Source: Sphingobacterium sp. N143 (GTDB lineage: Bacteria > Bacteroidota > Bacteroidia > Sphingobacteriales > Sphingobacteriaceae). Taken from it: a stretch of 64,000 nt of DNA. Positions 52,540 to 61,539 of this stretch are shown here, piece after piece. The stretch covers positions 62,001-126,000 of the forward strand of contig NZ_JACAIS010000005.1 of assembly GCF_030325625.1 (NCBI RefSeq). Direction: 5' to 3'. Below the pieces are notes generated by a model that saw nothing but the letters and a program-made list of their open reading frames with translations, was not told the DNA's origin and did not search any database. The position numbers were made by a program, and so were the translations under genes. How positions within the stretch are numbered: position 1 is the first letter of the stretch; the number at the start of each line of letters is the position of its first letter.

Positions 52540-53279
52540 TCGAAATTAAGGATATTGCCCGAGAGTACCAGATTGGCTCGGAAACAATCCATGCACTCAG
52601 TTCTGTTACACTCAACATCCATAAAGGGGAGTTTGTGGCACTCATGGGGCCTTCGGGATCTGGAAAATCGACCTTAATGAATATCTTAGGCTGTTTAGAT
52701 ACACCCAGTCGGGGGGAGTATATCCTCAATGGGATTAACGTAAGCGACATGTCCGATGATGAACTCGCCGAAGTAAGAAATAAGGAAATAGGCTTTGTCT
52801 TTCAAACATTCAACTTGCTGCCCAAAAGTACTGCGCTGGAGAATGTTGCACTTCCGTTAATCTATGCTGGCCATAGCAAAATCAAACGTGAAGAAAAGGC
52901 CACTGCTGCCCTGGAAAGTGTCGGCCTTGGGCACCGTATGGACCATAGACCAAATGAGCTATCAGGGGGACAGCGCCAGCGCGTAGCTGTCGCCAGAGCA
53001 TTGATCAATGACCCTTCCATTATCCTCGCCGATGAACCAACAGGTAACCTGGATACCAAGACCTCCATCGAAATTATGGGGCTGCTGGAAGAGATCCACT
53101 CCAAAGGAAACACCATTATCTTAGTCACGCACGAAGAGGATATCGCCTTACACGCCCACCGCATCGTACGCATGCGGGATGGTCTGATTGAAGATGATTA
53201 CCCTAATCCAGATATCAAATCTGTATCCCCACGCCTGAATGCCTTAAATGAAAAAGGAAGCGACTTTGAGAATATATAA
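52521..53279 (+). CDS. ABC transporter ATP-binding protein, MacB/LolD type
   Basis: A 252-residue ATPase. Walker A GPSGSGKS near 44, signature LSGGQRQR near 150, Walker [13 protein letters not shown] near 170 and the switch His in LVTHEED near 205. It has a 25-residue C-terminal tail. It overlaps plsC by 19 bp, so the two are probably co-translated, but no permease gene follows; the partner must be encoded elsewhere. The same class as the gene at 125. Confidence 0.88.
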   Translation: MSAKILIEIKDIAREYQIGSETIHALSSVTLNIHKGEFVALMGPSGSGKSTLMNILGCLDTPSRGEYILNGINVSDMSDDELAEVRNKEIGFVFQTFNLLPKSTALENVALPLIYAGHSKIKREEKATAALESVGLGHRMDHRPNELSGGQRQRVAVARALINDPSIILADEPTGNLDTKTSIEIMGLLEEIHSKGNTIILVTHEEDIALHAHRIVRMRDGLIEDDYPNPDIKSVSPRLNALNEKGSDFENI

Positions 53280-53341
53280 AATATTATTTCATTAATAATC
53301 AATAAATTACATTATTTACACAAAAATAACAGGCAATTTAC

Positions 53342-53371
53342 TTGCTTAAGTTAAATTAATTGATAGTTTTG
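53342..53371 (+). promoter_or_regulatory. Promoter for the DUF2795 gene
   Basis: TTG at 53342-53344, exactly 19 bases, then TAGTTTTG (53364-53371). This is the best complete match to the Bacteroidota promoter in the window. Confidence 0.65.
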
Positions 53372-53400
53372 CGAAAATAGAGAACTTAAATTGTTTTTAT

Positions 53401-53622
53401 ATGTATTGGACATTAGAATTAGCTTCGCATCTAGAAGATGCACCATGGCCAGCAACAAAAGATGAATTAATCGATTACGCTATTCGTTCGGGTGCACCAG
53501 TTGAAGTGATTGAAAACTTACAATCTCTTGAGGATGACGGTGAGCCATATGAAAATATTGAAGAAATTTGGCCCGACTATCCAACAAAAGATGACTTCTT
53601 CTTCAATGAAGATGAATACTAG
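53401..53622 (+). CDS. DUF2795 family small acidic protein
   Basis: A 73-residue acidic protein, MYWTLELASHLEDAPWPATK and on, ending in Asp/Glu/Phe-rich PDYPTKDDFFFNEDEY. It matches the DUF2795 family, which is short, widespread in Bacteroidota and of unknown function. Own promoter and own terminator, thus a single-gene unit. Confidence 0.85.
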   Translation: MYWTLELASHLEDAPWPATKDELIDYAIRSGAPVEVIENLQSLEDDGEPYENIEEIWPDYPTKDDFFFNEDEY

Positions 53623-53626
53623 AAAT

Positions 53627-53659
53627 AAAAAACGCCTTTGGTCAAAGGCGTTTTTTTTT
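53627..53659 (+). terminator. Intrinsic terminator after the DUF2795 gene
   Basis: AAAAAACGCCTTTG and CAAAGGCGTTTTTT pair perfectly around GT, with an extended T-run. Confidence 0.9.
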
Positions 53660-53759
53660 CTGCAAACTTCTTCCATCCCATCGGTTCAGGTCCCTTGGCA
53701 CAGCTTTTCATGTAGATTTTACTTCTGGAAATTAATCTATTTCATCATAGACTAGTCTT

Positions 53760-54233
53760 ATGCGTATGAAGATAAAAATAAAGTTATTGTTATTAACAAT
53801 AGTCAGTACGCTCATGCTCACACCTATATTTGCTCAAGAAACATTGGAGGCAGATGAACATGTCAACGTCTTAAAAAACTTTGTCCTTCGCTTAAATGAT
53901 ACGGAATTGGCGACTGACGTTATTTTAAGTCAGGATCTGCTGACAGCAAAGAATCTTGATGCTGATCTACAGGAATATCTTTTGGCCAGCATTGATGAGA
54001 TACGCATCAATGTACAAAGTAAAGATATCGGAAAATTCGAGTACATCAATTTTATGCAGGCTGGACGAAGGGAAACAAATGATATTGACCTTGAAGGAAT
54101 CGATCCCAAACAGGTTTATTTTGTTCGATACCTCAAGCGCTTTGTTTTTGCGGCAGTCATTCAAGACAAAAAAATAGCTTCGGTTACCTTAGTCTCAAAA
54201 GGGAATAATCAGGCCCATTTTGTCTTTTATTAA
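53760..54233 (+). CDS. Secreted hypothetical protein
   Basis: A 157-residue protein with a signal peptide (KIKLLLLTIVSTLMLTPIFA, cleavage near 26). The mature part is about 130 residues, acidic, with no recognised family. It contains QEYLLASIDEIRINVQSKD near 78 and a C-terminal beta pattern ending AHFVFY. ATG at 53766 is an alternative start. It lies between two transcription units and no partner is evident. Confidence 0.55.
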   Translation: MRMKIKIKLLLLTIVSTLMLTPIFAQETLEADEHVNVLKNFVLRLNDTELATDVILSQDLLTAKNLDADLQEYLLASIDEIRINVQSKDIGKFEYINFMQAGRRETNDIDLEGIDPKQVYFVRYLKRFVFAAVIQDKKIASVTLVSKGNNQAHFVFY

Positions 54234-54351
54234 TCCTTCAGGTATAAATACCTTTACGGAGCATAAGCTGATCTACAAGGTAGATATTCCATTTATCCTT
54301 ACGCTATTTAAACACTTAGGTGGTTTTTTAAAATTTTTTCAATAAAAACAC

Positions 54352-54382
54352 TTGCATTTTAAAATTCTATCAGCCATATTTG
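54352..54382 (+). promoter_or_regulatory. Promoter of the trp operon
   Basis: TTG at 54352-54354, a 20-base spacer, then CATATTTG at 54375-54382 (one mismatch to TAnnTTTG). Transcription would start near 54389, ten bases before the leader peptide. Confidence 0.55.
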
Positions 54383-54398
54383 TAAAAACAAAGAACAA

Positions 54399-54446
54399 AT
54401 GATAGCAACTATATTAAATAAAGCTTGGTGGTGGCATGACGAATAA
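54399..54446 (+). CDS. trpL: trp leader peptide
   Basis: A 15-residue open frame, MIATILNKAWWWHDE, with three consecutive Trp codons (54426-54434) and a TAA at 54444-54446. It lies between a promoter and a terminator, just upstream of trpD. Stalling at the Trp codons under Trp starvation would prevent terminator formation. Too short for ordinary gene calling; the context makes it convincing. Confidence 0.88.
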   Translation: MIATILNKAWWWHDE

Positions 54447-54451
54447 CGTTG

Positions 54452-54527
54452 TGGCAAACTCCTATTGCATTATTTGATATACATCAAGATATGATGGGCT
54501 TGCCAATAAGGTAAGCCCTTTTTTTAT
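54452..54527 (+). promoter_or_regulatory. trp attenuator (antiterminator and terminator)
   Basis: The terminator stem is GGGCTTGCC (54496-54504) with GGTAAGCCC (54510-54518; one G-U), loop AATAA, then seven or more T. An alternative pairing TGGCAA (54452-54457) with TTGCCA (54500-54505) would block it. Both can form with the leader peptide ribosome as the switch. Confidence 0.82.
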
Positions 54528-54537
54528 TTAAAATACC

Positions 54538-55527
54538 ATGAAAGAAATTTTAGCTCATTTATTTGAATACAAAACATTCTCACGGCAAGAGGCTTATGAG
54601 ATTTTGACAAACATTGCCAAAGGTAAATACGACAGTCATCAAATTGCAGCTTTCATGACTGCCTATGGCATGCGGAGCATTCGGGTAGAGGAGTTGGGTG
54701 GTTTCCGAGATGCCATGTATGATCTGTGCCTCCAGCTTGATTTCAATGGTTACGATTTAATTGATCTTTGCGGCACTGGAGGAGATGGTAAAAACACCTT
54801 CAATATTTCAACGATTGCATCCTTCATCACAGCTGGTGCAGGCTACAAAGTGGCAAAACATGGTAACATCGGTGTATCCTCGAGCTGTGGATCTTCCAAT
54901 GTAATGGAATATTTAGGCTATCAGTTCAGCAATGACAAAACTACCTTGCAGCGACAGCTTGATGAAGCAAACATATGTTTCCTCCATGCCCCATTGTTTC
55001 ATCCGGCGATGAAAACTGTTGCCCCCATTCGTCGTGCTTTAGGAGTGAAAACATTTTTCAATATGTTAGGCCCACTGACAAATCCGGCTAACCCTAAATT
55101 TCAATCTGTGGGGGTATTCAGCCTAGAATTGGCCCGGCTCTATGGTTACCTCTATCAGCATACCGAAAAGCATTATGCTATTATTCATGCCCTGGATGGT
55201 TATGACGAGATATCGATGACCGGAGATTTCAAGGTGATCAACAATCAGGGCGAAAACTACTACAGCATGGAAGAGTTGGGTTTTACGCCAATACATCCTC
55301 AGGAGCTGGCGGGTGGAGATACAGTCGCCGAAGCTGCACAGACATTTTTAGCGATATTGAACAACAGCGGTACTGATGTCCAAAATAATGTTGTACTGAC
55401 GAATGCCGCTTTTGCCATAAAAACATTCCATCCGGAAAAATCCTTTGGTGACTGTTTCTATGAGGCGGAGGAATCTCTCCTAAACGGGAAGGCACTGCAA
55501 AGTTTCCAAAAGATAATCAAACAATAA
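54538..55527 (+). CDS. trpD: Anthranilate phosphoribosyltransferase
   Basis: Transfers phosphoribose from PRPP to anthranilate. 329 residues. The glycine-rich DLCGTGGDGKNTFNISTI is near 77-95, KHGNIGVSSSCGSSNVMEYL near 105-125 and LGPLTNPANPKFQSVGV near 178-195. It is the first structural gene after the attenuator. trpE and trpG, expected upstream, are absent. trpF follows after one base. Confidence 0.96.
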   Translation: MKEILAHLFEYKTFSRQEAYEILTNIAKGKYDSHQIAAFMTAYGMRSIRVEELGGFRDAMYDLCLQLDFNGYDLIDLCGTGGDGKNTFNISTIASFITAGAGYKVAKHGNIGVSSSCGSSNVMEYLGYQFSNDKTTLQRQLDEANICFLHAPLFHPAMKTVAPIRRALGVKTFFNMLGPLTNPANPKFQSVGVFSLELARLYGYLYQHTEKHYAIIHALDGYDEISMTGDFKVINNQGENYYSMEELGFTPIHPQELAGGDTVAEAAQTFLAILNNSGTDVQNNVVLTNAAFAIKTFHPEKSFGDCFYEAEESLLNGKALQSFQKIIKQ

Positions 55528-55528
55528 T

Positions 55529-56155
55529 ATGGTAATCAAAGTTAAAGTCTGTGGTCTAAAGTACCCAGACAATATCGCTGCTGTTTCTTCACTTGATGTG
55601 GACTTTATTGGTTTCATATTTTATGATAAGTCCAAGCGGTATGTAGGACATGATTCCAAACAATATATTGGCAGCCTAAAACAACCAATAAAAGTTGGTG
55701 TTTTTGTGAATGCGGACTTAACGGAGATCTGTACAAAAATTGATGAATTCAATCTCAATATGATCCAATTGCACGGAAATGAGAGTCCCGAATTTTGTAA
55801 ACAATTAAGCAGGCAGACCAACTTGCCCCTTATCAAAGCCTTCGGCATCGACCATGACTTTGATTGGTCTATATTAAACCCTTATACGGGTATCATTGAC
55901 TATTTTTTGTTTGACACAAAAAGCAGTTCCTATGGCGGCACGGGAGTCGCCTTTGACTGGTCTCAACTGAATCAGTATAAGCTAGAAGATCCGTATTTTC
56001 TCAGTGGAGGTTTGGATGCGGACAATATCCAACAAGCCTTAGCAATAAATGATCCCAGGCTATACGCCTTGGATTTAAATTCAAAATTTGAAATAGAACC
56101 CGGATTAAAAGATATCAATCTATTAACCCATAGCATAAATAGTATTATAAAATGA
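55529..56155 (+). CDS. trpF: Phosphoribosylanthranilate isomerase
   Basis: A 208-residue TIM-barrel isomerase. The catalytic Cys is in [12 protein letters not shown] near 8, [12 protein letters not shown] near 30 is the family segment, the catalytic Asp lies in [15 protein letters not shown] near 126, and [10 protein letters not shown] near 155 forms the phosphate site. trpC, which normally comes before or is fused to trpF, is not in the cluster. Its stop overlaps the trpB start (ATGA). Confidence 0.94.
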   Translation: MVIKVKVCGLKYPDNIAAVSSLDVDFIGFIFYDKSKRYVGHDSKQYIGSLKQPIKVGVFVNADLTEICTKIDEFNLNMIQLHGNESPEFCKQLSRQTNLPLIKAFGIDHDFDWSILNPYTGIIDYFLFDTKSSSYGGTGVAFDWSQLNQYKLEDPYFLSGGLDADNIQQALAINDPRLYALDLNSKFEIEPGLKDINLLTHSINSIIK

Positions 56156-57336
56156 GTATATATCAAGTTAATGAAAAAGGATATTATGGCCCATTTGGAG
56201 GTGCTTATATCCCTGAGATGCTCTATCCCAATGTCCAAGAGCTGCGTGAAGAATATCTCAAAATCATGGCAGAAAAAAGTTTTCAGGAGGAATTCAATCA
56301 ACTGCTCCGTGATTATGTTGGCCGCCCCTCCCCATTATATCACGCGAGACGTTTGTCTGAAAAATATGGTGCTACGATCTACTTAAAGCGGGAAGATCTC
56401 AATCACACTGGAGCCCACAAGATCAATAATACAATAGGCCAGATTCTTTTGGCAGAACGCTTGGGAAAAAAACGGATCATTGCAGAGACTGGCGCCGGAC
56501 AACATGGGGTGGCAACAGCTACCGTGTGCGCACTGAAAGGAATACAGTGTGCCGTATACATGGGCGAGATTGATATACAGCGGCAAGCACCCAATGTCGC
56601 CCGCATGAAAATGATGGGGGCTGAAGTCATTGCAGCTACTTCTGGTTCCAAGACCTTAAAAGATGCCACCAATGAAGCTCTTCGTGACTGGATCAATAAT
56701 CCTGTTGACACGCATTATATCATCGGATCGGTAGTCGGTCCACACCCCTACCCCGATATGGTTGCCCGTTTTCAGTCAATTATTTCGGAAGAAACAAAAA
56801 AACAACTACTCGAAAAAACAGGTAGAGAAAATCCCGACATCGTATTGGCTTGTGTGGGCGGAGGTTCTAATGCTGCTGGGATGTTCTATCATTTTCTGGA
56901 TGATGAATCAGTCAAACTATATGCTGTCGAAGCAGCAGGACACGGAGTAGATTCCGGTGAATCGGCAGCCACAACGGCCTTAGGAAAAGAAGGCGTATTA
57001 CACGGAAGCCGGTCAATCTTGATGCAAACGGAAGATGGCCAAGTGATAGAACCGTATTCCATATCTGCTGGGCTCGACTATCCAGGAATAGGTCCTCAGC
57101 ATGCTTGGTTATTCAAATCTGGAAGAGGTAATTATGTCAGTATTACGGATGATGAAGCGATGCATGCCGGGCTGGAGCTCACAAGGCTAGAAGGTATTAT
57201 TCCCGCGATCGAAAGTTCGCACGCCTTGGCTTATTTGGAGAAAATTCCATTTAAAGGTGATGAAACCGTTGTGGTCTGTTTATCCGGACGTGGCGATAAG
57301 GATTTGGACAATTATATGAAATACTTTGATTTTTAA
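56152..57336 (+). CDS. trpB: Tryptophan synthase beta chain
   Basis: A 394-residue PLP enzyme forming Trp from indole and serine. The PLP lysine is in [15 protein letters not shown] near 82-96, [15 protein letters not shown] near 107-121, [13 protein letters not shown] near 228-240. It is the standard TrpB1 type. It forms the alpha2-beta2 complex with TrpA, encoded 3 bp after it. Confidence 0.98.
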   Translation: MSIYQVNEKGYYGPFGGAYIPEMLYPNVQELREEYLKIMAEKSFQEEFNQLLRDYVGRPSPLYHARRLSEKYGATIYLKREDLNHTGAHKINNTIGQILLAERLGKKRIIAETGAGQHGVATATVCALKGIQCAVYMGEIDIQRQAPNVARMKMMGAEVIAATSGSKTLKDATNEALRDWINNPVDTHYIIGSVVGPHPYPDMVARFQSIISEETKKQLLEKTGRENPDIVLACVGGGSNAAGMFYHFLDDESVKLYAVEAAGHGVDSGESAATTALGKEGVLHGSRSILMQTEDGQVIEPYSISAGLDYPGIGPQHAWLFKSGRGNYVSITDDEAMHAGLELTRLEGIIPAIESSHALAYLEKIPFKGDETVVVCLSGRGDKDLDNYMKYFDF

Positions 57337-57339
57337 CTC

Positions 57340-58101
57340 ATGAATAAAATTGAAAAAAAAGAAGAAACTCCGCTTCTGTCGATATATTTTACTGCTGGCT
57401 ACCCTGACTTGGACAGTACACTCCATATAGCCAAAAAATTGGAGGATGCTGGTGCCGACTTTCTCGAAATTGGCTTCCCTTATTCAGATCCTGTAGCAGA
57501 TGGCCCTGTCATCCAGCATAGCTCAGAGGTTGCGCTTGGCAATGGAATGACTTTAACTATATTATTTGAACAGCTCCGTCACCTGCGCGAACAGGTTAGC
57601 ATTCCGGTCTTTTTGATGGGTTATGTAAATCCTGTACTCCAATTTGGTGTAGAAAAGTTCTGTGAAGCCTGTAAAAATGCAGGTGTCGATGGCGTAATTA
57701 TACCAGACTTACCGATGTATGAATACGAAGAACTCTACCAAGAAATATTCGAAAAAAATGGCCTTGCCAATATATTCATTGTTACACCGCAGACCTCTGA
57801 AGAACGCATCAGAAAAATAGATAACCTTTCCAATAGTTTTATCTACTTGTTATCTTCAAACGCAACGACAGGGAAAACACTTGATGTTGGAGAAAATACC
57901 AATGCTTATTTTAAACGCATTCACGATATGCAATTGAAAAATCCGCTAATTGTGGGATTTGGAATCTCCGATAAAGCAACCTTTCAGAAAGCAAGTACCT
58001 ATACCACAGGTGCGATCATCGGTAGTGCTTTTGTAAAACGATTAAATGAACAGGACTATCTGGAAAAAATCCCGGAGTTTATAAAGTCAATTAAAGACTA
58101 A
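57340..58101 (+). CDS. trpA: Tryptophan synthase alpha chain
   Basis: A 253-residue TIM-barrel lyase that releases indole. Catalytic Glu in FLEIGFPYSDPVADGPVIQ near 41-58, GVDGVIIPDLPMYEYEEL near 122-140 with the second catalytic Asp, and GFGISDKATFQKA near 205. Closes the trp operon, followed by a terminator. Confidence 0.97.
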   Translation: MNKIEKKEETPLLSIYFTAGYPDLDSTLHIAKKLEDAGADFLEIGFPYSDPVADGPVIQHSSEVALGNGMTLTILFEQLRHLREQVSIPVFLMGYVNPVLQFGVEKFCEACKNAGVDGVIIPDLPMYEYEELYQEIFEKNGLANIFIVTPQTSEERIRKIDNLSNSFIYLLSSNATTGKTLDVGENTNAYFKRIHDMQLKNPLIVGFGISDKATFQKASTYTTGAIIGSAFVKRLNEQDYLEKIPEFIKSIKD

Positions 58102-58110
58102 GAATATGGA

Positions 58111-58142
58111 TGGAGTTATGATGAAATAACTCCATTATTTCT
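58111..58142 (+). terminator. Intrinsic terminator of the trp operon
   Basis: TGGAGTTAT (58111-58119) pairs perfectly with ATAACTCCA (58126-58134), followed by a T-rich tail. Confidence 0.8.
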
Positions 58143-58147
58143 ACCAG

Positions 58148-58264
58148 CTACTCCTGTATGCGGCGAACGATATGATTGAACCCTTTGTACAAGAGCACTG
58201 CGCCAAGAATCAGAAACATGGCTAGCAGATATAAGCTGATGGGACTAATAAATAATAGACACAT
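58148..58264 (-). CDS. Possible 38-residue membrane peptide
   Basis: The minus strand encodes MCLLFISPISLYLLAMFLIL and then a basic tail KGFNHIVRRIQE, a single transmembrane helix with positive end, 38 residues. No family recognised. It lies in a 260-bp gap between the trp terminator and the HYC_CC_PP gene, where no other gene exists. Promoter unclear. It could also be chance. Confidence 0.4.
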   Translation of the reverse strand: MCLLFISPISLYLLAMFLILGAVLLYKGFNHIVRRIQE

Positions 58265-58351
58265 AATAATGGTATTTTTGGTTTTTCATTTGTCATGTAC
58301 AAGTTATAACATTTATCCAAAATATTACAACAAAAAAAAATAAAATTTTTC

Positions 58352-58359
58352 TACATTTG
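58352..58359 (+). promoter_or_regulatory. -7 box adjoining the HYC_CC_PP gene start
   Basis: TACATTTG is an exact TAnnTTTG match that ends only 5 bases before the ATG at 58365, so the transcript may start at the ATG (leaderless). No TTG is seen at the -33 position. Confidence 0.45.
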
Positions 58360-58364
58360 TGGAA

Positions 58365-58784
58365 ATGAGAAAGATCGCACTGTTTATCGGCTTATTTTTC
58401 TATTTGCTCGCAGCAAGTGGTGCCTCATTGCATTTACATTTTTGCCAGGGTCAAGCACAAAGTGTGTCCTTATCCCAAGAACAGCATATAGCTTGCCCCT
58501 TATGTTCCAAGCCAGATAAGGAACAGCGAAAACATTGTCATGAAACAGGCAACTGTAAAGATGTTCGGGTAGAAGCCCAAAAGGTTGATCATTTCAACAG
58601 GGTTTCTCAGCACCTTGATTTCAATGGCTTGTCTCCGGCGGTAATTACACTCCATTGGATCCTTAATTACTATCATTTTTCGGCAGAAGAGGATGGCTCT
58701 TCCGATTTAAAATTAAATGAAAGCTCGTTCACAAAACGATATAACCCACCTGTATTTATTCTGAATCAGAATTTTAGAATTTGA
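58365..58784 (+). CDS. HYC_CC_PP family protein
   Basis: A 139-residue exported or membrane-anchored protein (signal 1-20, LFIGLFFYLLAASGA) with the family pattern HLHFCQGQ near 26, then CPLCSKPDKEQRKHCHETGN near 47-66 with conserved Cys and His that could bind a metal. The family is known only by name and is frequent in Bacteroidota. It lies upstream of the HMA-TonB receptor with only a hairpin between, so a joint metal role is likely. ATG at 58365 preferred to GTG at 58359. Confidence 0.78.
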   Translation: MRKIALFIGLFFYLLAASGASLHLHFCQGQAQSVSLSQEQHIACPLCSKPDKEQRKHCHETGNCKDVRVEAQKVDHFNRVSQHLDFNGLSPAVITLHWILNYYHFSAEEDGSSDLKLNESSFTKRYNPPVFILNQNFRI

Positions 58785-58810
58785 TTTCTTTCTTTTTTAA
58801 TTTTCAATGA

Positions 58811-58832
58811 AAAGCGATGATTTCATCATCGA
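58811..58832 (+). promoter_or_regulatory. Hairpin between HYC_CC_PP gene and TonB receptor
   Basis: CGATGAT and ATCATCG form a 7-bp stem with loop TTC, without a long T-run. It may be an intercistronic hairpin rather than a terminator. Confidence 0.4.
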
Positions 58833-58882
58833 CTATAGATGCTATGCACGATTTTTTTTAGGCCGTACATGATTAAAAAACT

Positions 58883-61474
58883 ATGAATCAAATTTTAAAG
58901 AAAATATATATAACGACCCTGCTCTTATTATTTTCGCTGGCATTTGTGCAAGCGCAAGTGGACAGTACAAGAACCCTCACTGTTGCTGGCAATTGTGCCA
59001 TGTGTAAAAAGAGAATTGAAACCGCAGCTAAAGTAACCGGTGTGGAGCATGCTGTTTGGAATGCAAGTGATAATTTATTACAGCTCACCTATGATGCGGC
59101 AAAGGTTAACCTGGAAACCATCAAAAAGAATATTGCTGAAGCAGGCCACGATGTGGAAAACCTGGTTGCCAGTGAAGAATCTTATTCCAAGCTTCATGAA
59201 TGTTGTATGTACCCAAGGCTTGTGGATGGAAAAGTTCCAGACAAAAAAGCACTATCCACCACTGAAGGTGACAGTCATAACCACCCACATACAGTTACGG
59301 GTGTGGTAGTTGAAGAAAATGAAAAAGGAGATCTAAAACCTATCATTGGTGCCAATGTACATTGGGCCAATCTTCCCACCAAAAATGCGAAAAGCAATGA
59401 AAATGGTGTCTTTAAGATAGCACACAAAGAAGGTTTTAACAAGCTGGTTGTCAGTTATGTCGGCATGCAGCCTGACACGATTACCGTCACTGATCTTCAC
59501 GAGGTCGTCATGATTACTGCCAAAGGAAATGTCCTTATGGAGGTTGAGGTCAAAGGAACACGCCGCTCAAATTACATCGACCGGATGACACCAGCCCGAT
59601 TGGAAGTCCTTACAGGAAAAGAATTATTTAAAGCAGCTTGTTGTGATTTAAGTGAAAGCTTTGAAACGAACGCTTCAGTTGATGTCGTCAGTGCCGATGC
59701 CGTAACAGGCAGTAAACAGATTCAAATGCTAGGTCTTAGTGGCATCTATACACAATTGACCGTTGAGAACCTGCCCGGCCCACGAGGCTTGGCCTCGCCA
59801 CTTGGATTAAATTCCATTGCAGGTACTTGGATAGAGTCTATCCAGATCGCTAAAGGTGTTGGTTCCGTCGCTAATGGATTCGAAAATATGGCGGGGCAGA
59901 TCAATGTTGAACTGAAAAAACCACAAAATTCGGAAAGGCTATTTTTTAATGCCTATGCCAACAACATGGGACGGACGGATGTCAATCTTAATCTGTCACA
60001 AAAAATAGGACATCACTGGTCTACATCGGTACTTTTGCACGACAATTTTATGTACAATAAGTCCATGAATTTTAGCCACAATGGATTTAGAGATATTCCG
60101 GTCGGAAACCTCTTCTCCGGCGTTAACCGATGGTTATATGAAAATGGTAAAGGTCTGATGGTACAATTTGGTGTAAAATATTTAAACGATGACCGTACCG
60201 GTGGGCAGGTCGACTTTAACAAAAAAACAGACAAGGGCACCACAAATCGTTATGGACTAGGATTTGATATCGAACGGATTGAAGGTTTTGCAAAAATCGG
60301 CTATGTTTTCCCTGAAAATAAGCATCGTAGCATCGGCTTACAGCTTGCAGGGTCCAACTATAATCAAAAAAGTTATTTCGGATTAAATAATTACGATTCC
60401 GAACAACAAAATGGTTACGCGAACCTATTGTTTCAGGATATCATCGGCACGGTGGCCCACAAATACCGCGTGGGGGCATCGATCAACTACGATAACTACG
60501 ATGAGTGGTACCTAAAAGATCAAAATTTCAAACGCAAAGAGGTGGTTTCAGGTGCATTCGCAGAATATACCTACAGTCCATCGGAAAAATTTGATGCAGT
60601 GGTAGGCCTCCGTCAGGATTACAACTCGCTGTACGGCTGGTTTACCACACCGCGCCTGAACATACGATATGCTCCGATTGCAGGGACAACAATCCGTGCG
60701 AGCTCTGGAAGAGGGCAACGCACAGCAAACATATTCGCCGAAAACACGGCTGTCCTGGCCAGTAGCAGACAATTGCTTATCCGTTCATCGGATACTTACG
60801 ACAAAGCATACGGTTTACAACCTGAAGTTTCCTGGAACAGTGGCATCTCCATAGATCAGAATATCCGCATATTCGGAAGAGAAGCCTCCGCTTCAATTGA
60901 ATTTTTCCACAATAGTTTCTCCAATCAGGTCGTGGTGGATTACGAAAACCCAAGAGAAATCAGCTTCTATAACCTAACAGGGAAATCTTTTTCCAATAGT
61001 TTACAGACGGAATTTCGTTTTATGCCGGCACCGCATTTTGAGGCGCGGATGGCTTATCGCTTCTTAGACGTACAAACTGACTTTGAAAGTGGAAGAAAAA
61101 CCAAACCACTTCTGGCAAAGCACCGTGGTTTTGTTAACCTTGCTTACAATCACCATTCAGGATGGAGTTTAGACTATACCCTGAATGTCGTGGGATCGAA
61201 ACGTATTCCTTCGACCATTGAAAATCCGGTCGAATATCAAATGCCAGCGACGTCAAACACTTATGCAACAATGAATGCTCAAATCAGTAAAGCTTTTGGC
61301 AAGGATAAGAACTTTACAGTATACGTTGGTGGTGAAAATCTGTCAAACTATTTCCAAAAAACACCAATCCTAGCTGCAGACCAGCCCTTTGGAAACTATT
61401 TTGACACCTCCCTACTCTGGGGGCCACTAACTGGGCGCATGTTTTATACAGGGGTTCGCTATTTTATAAAATAG
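58883..61474 (+). CDS. TonB-dependent receptor with N-terminal HMA domain
   Basis: An 863-residue outer-membrane receptor. Signal 1-24; heavy-metal-associated domain at about 28-92 with the CxxC of GNCAMCKKRIE near 37; a CarboxypepD-reg-like domain near 135-210; a plug with GTRRSNYIDRMTPARLEVL near 225 and the characteristic KAACCDLSESFETN near 252; then a barrel to a C-terminal aromatic strand (GVRYFIK). The fusion puts a copper- or metal-binding domain in the periplasm before the plug. Paired with the HYC_CC_PP gene. Its ligand is probably a metal complex. Confidence 0.85.
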   Translation: MNQILKKIYITTLLLLFSLAFVQAQVDSTRTLTVAGNCAMCKKRIETAAKVTGVEHAVWNASDNLLQLTYDAAKVNLETIKKNIAEAGHDVENLVASEESYSKLHECCMYPRLVDGKVPDKKALSTTEGDSHNHPHTVTGVVVEENEKGDLKPIIGANVHWANLPTKNAKSNENGVFKIAHKEGFNKLVVSYVGMQPDTITVTDLHEVVMITAKGNVLMEVEVKGTRRSNYIDRMTPARLEVLTGKELFKAACCDLSESFETNASVDVVSADAVTGSKQIQMLGLSGIYTQLTVENLPGPRGLASPLGLNSIAGTWIESIQIAKGVGSVANGFENMAGQINVELKKPQNSERLFFNAYANNMGRTDVNLNLSQKIGHHWSTSVLLHDNFMYNKSMNFSHNGFRDIPVGNLFSGVNRWLYENGKGLMVQFGVKYLNDDRTGGQVDFNKKTDKGTTNRYGLGFDIERIEGFAKIGYVFPENKHRSIGLQLAGSNYNQKSYFGLNNYDSEQQNGYANLLFQDIIGTVAHKYRVGASINYDNYDEWYLKDQNFKRKEVVSGAFAEYTYSPSEKFDAVVGLRQDYNSLYGWFTTPRLNIRYAPIAGTTIRASSGRGQRTANIFAENTAVLASSRQLLIRSSDTYDKAYGLQPEVSWNSGISIDQNIRIFGREASASIEFFHNSFSNQVVVDYENPREISFYNLTGKSFSNSLQTEFRFMPAPHFEARMAYRFLDVQTDFESGRKTKPLLAKHRGFVNLAYNHHSGWSLDYTLNVVGSKRIPSTIENPVEYQMPATSNTYATMNAQISKAFGKDKNFTVYVGGENLSNYFQKTPILAADQPFGNYFDTSLLWGPLTGRMFYTGVRYFIK

Positions 61475-61506
61475 CAACTTTTACTACAACTAGTTCAAAA
61501 GCAATT

Positions 61507-61539
61507 ATTAAAAAGGTGGTCAATGACCACCTTTTTAAT
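61507..61539. terminator. Bidirectional terminator after the TonB receptor gene
   Basis: ATTAAAAAGGTGGTC and GACCACCTTTTTAAT pair perfectly around AAT. The right side reaches the stop codon of maf on the minus strand. Confidence 0.85.

Noticed and set aside
54234..54260. AGGTATAAATACCT hairpin after the secreted hypothetical gene
   Set aside because: Stem of only six A/T-rich pairs without a T-run; not called as a terminator.
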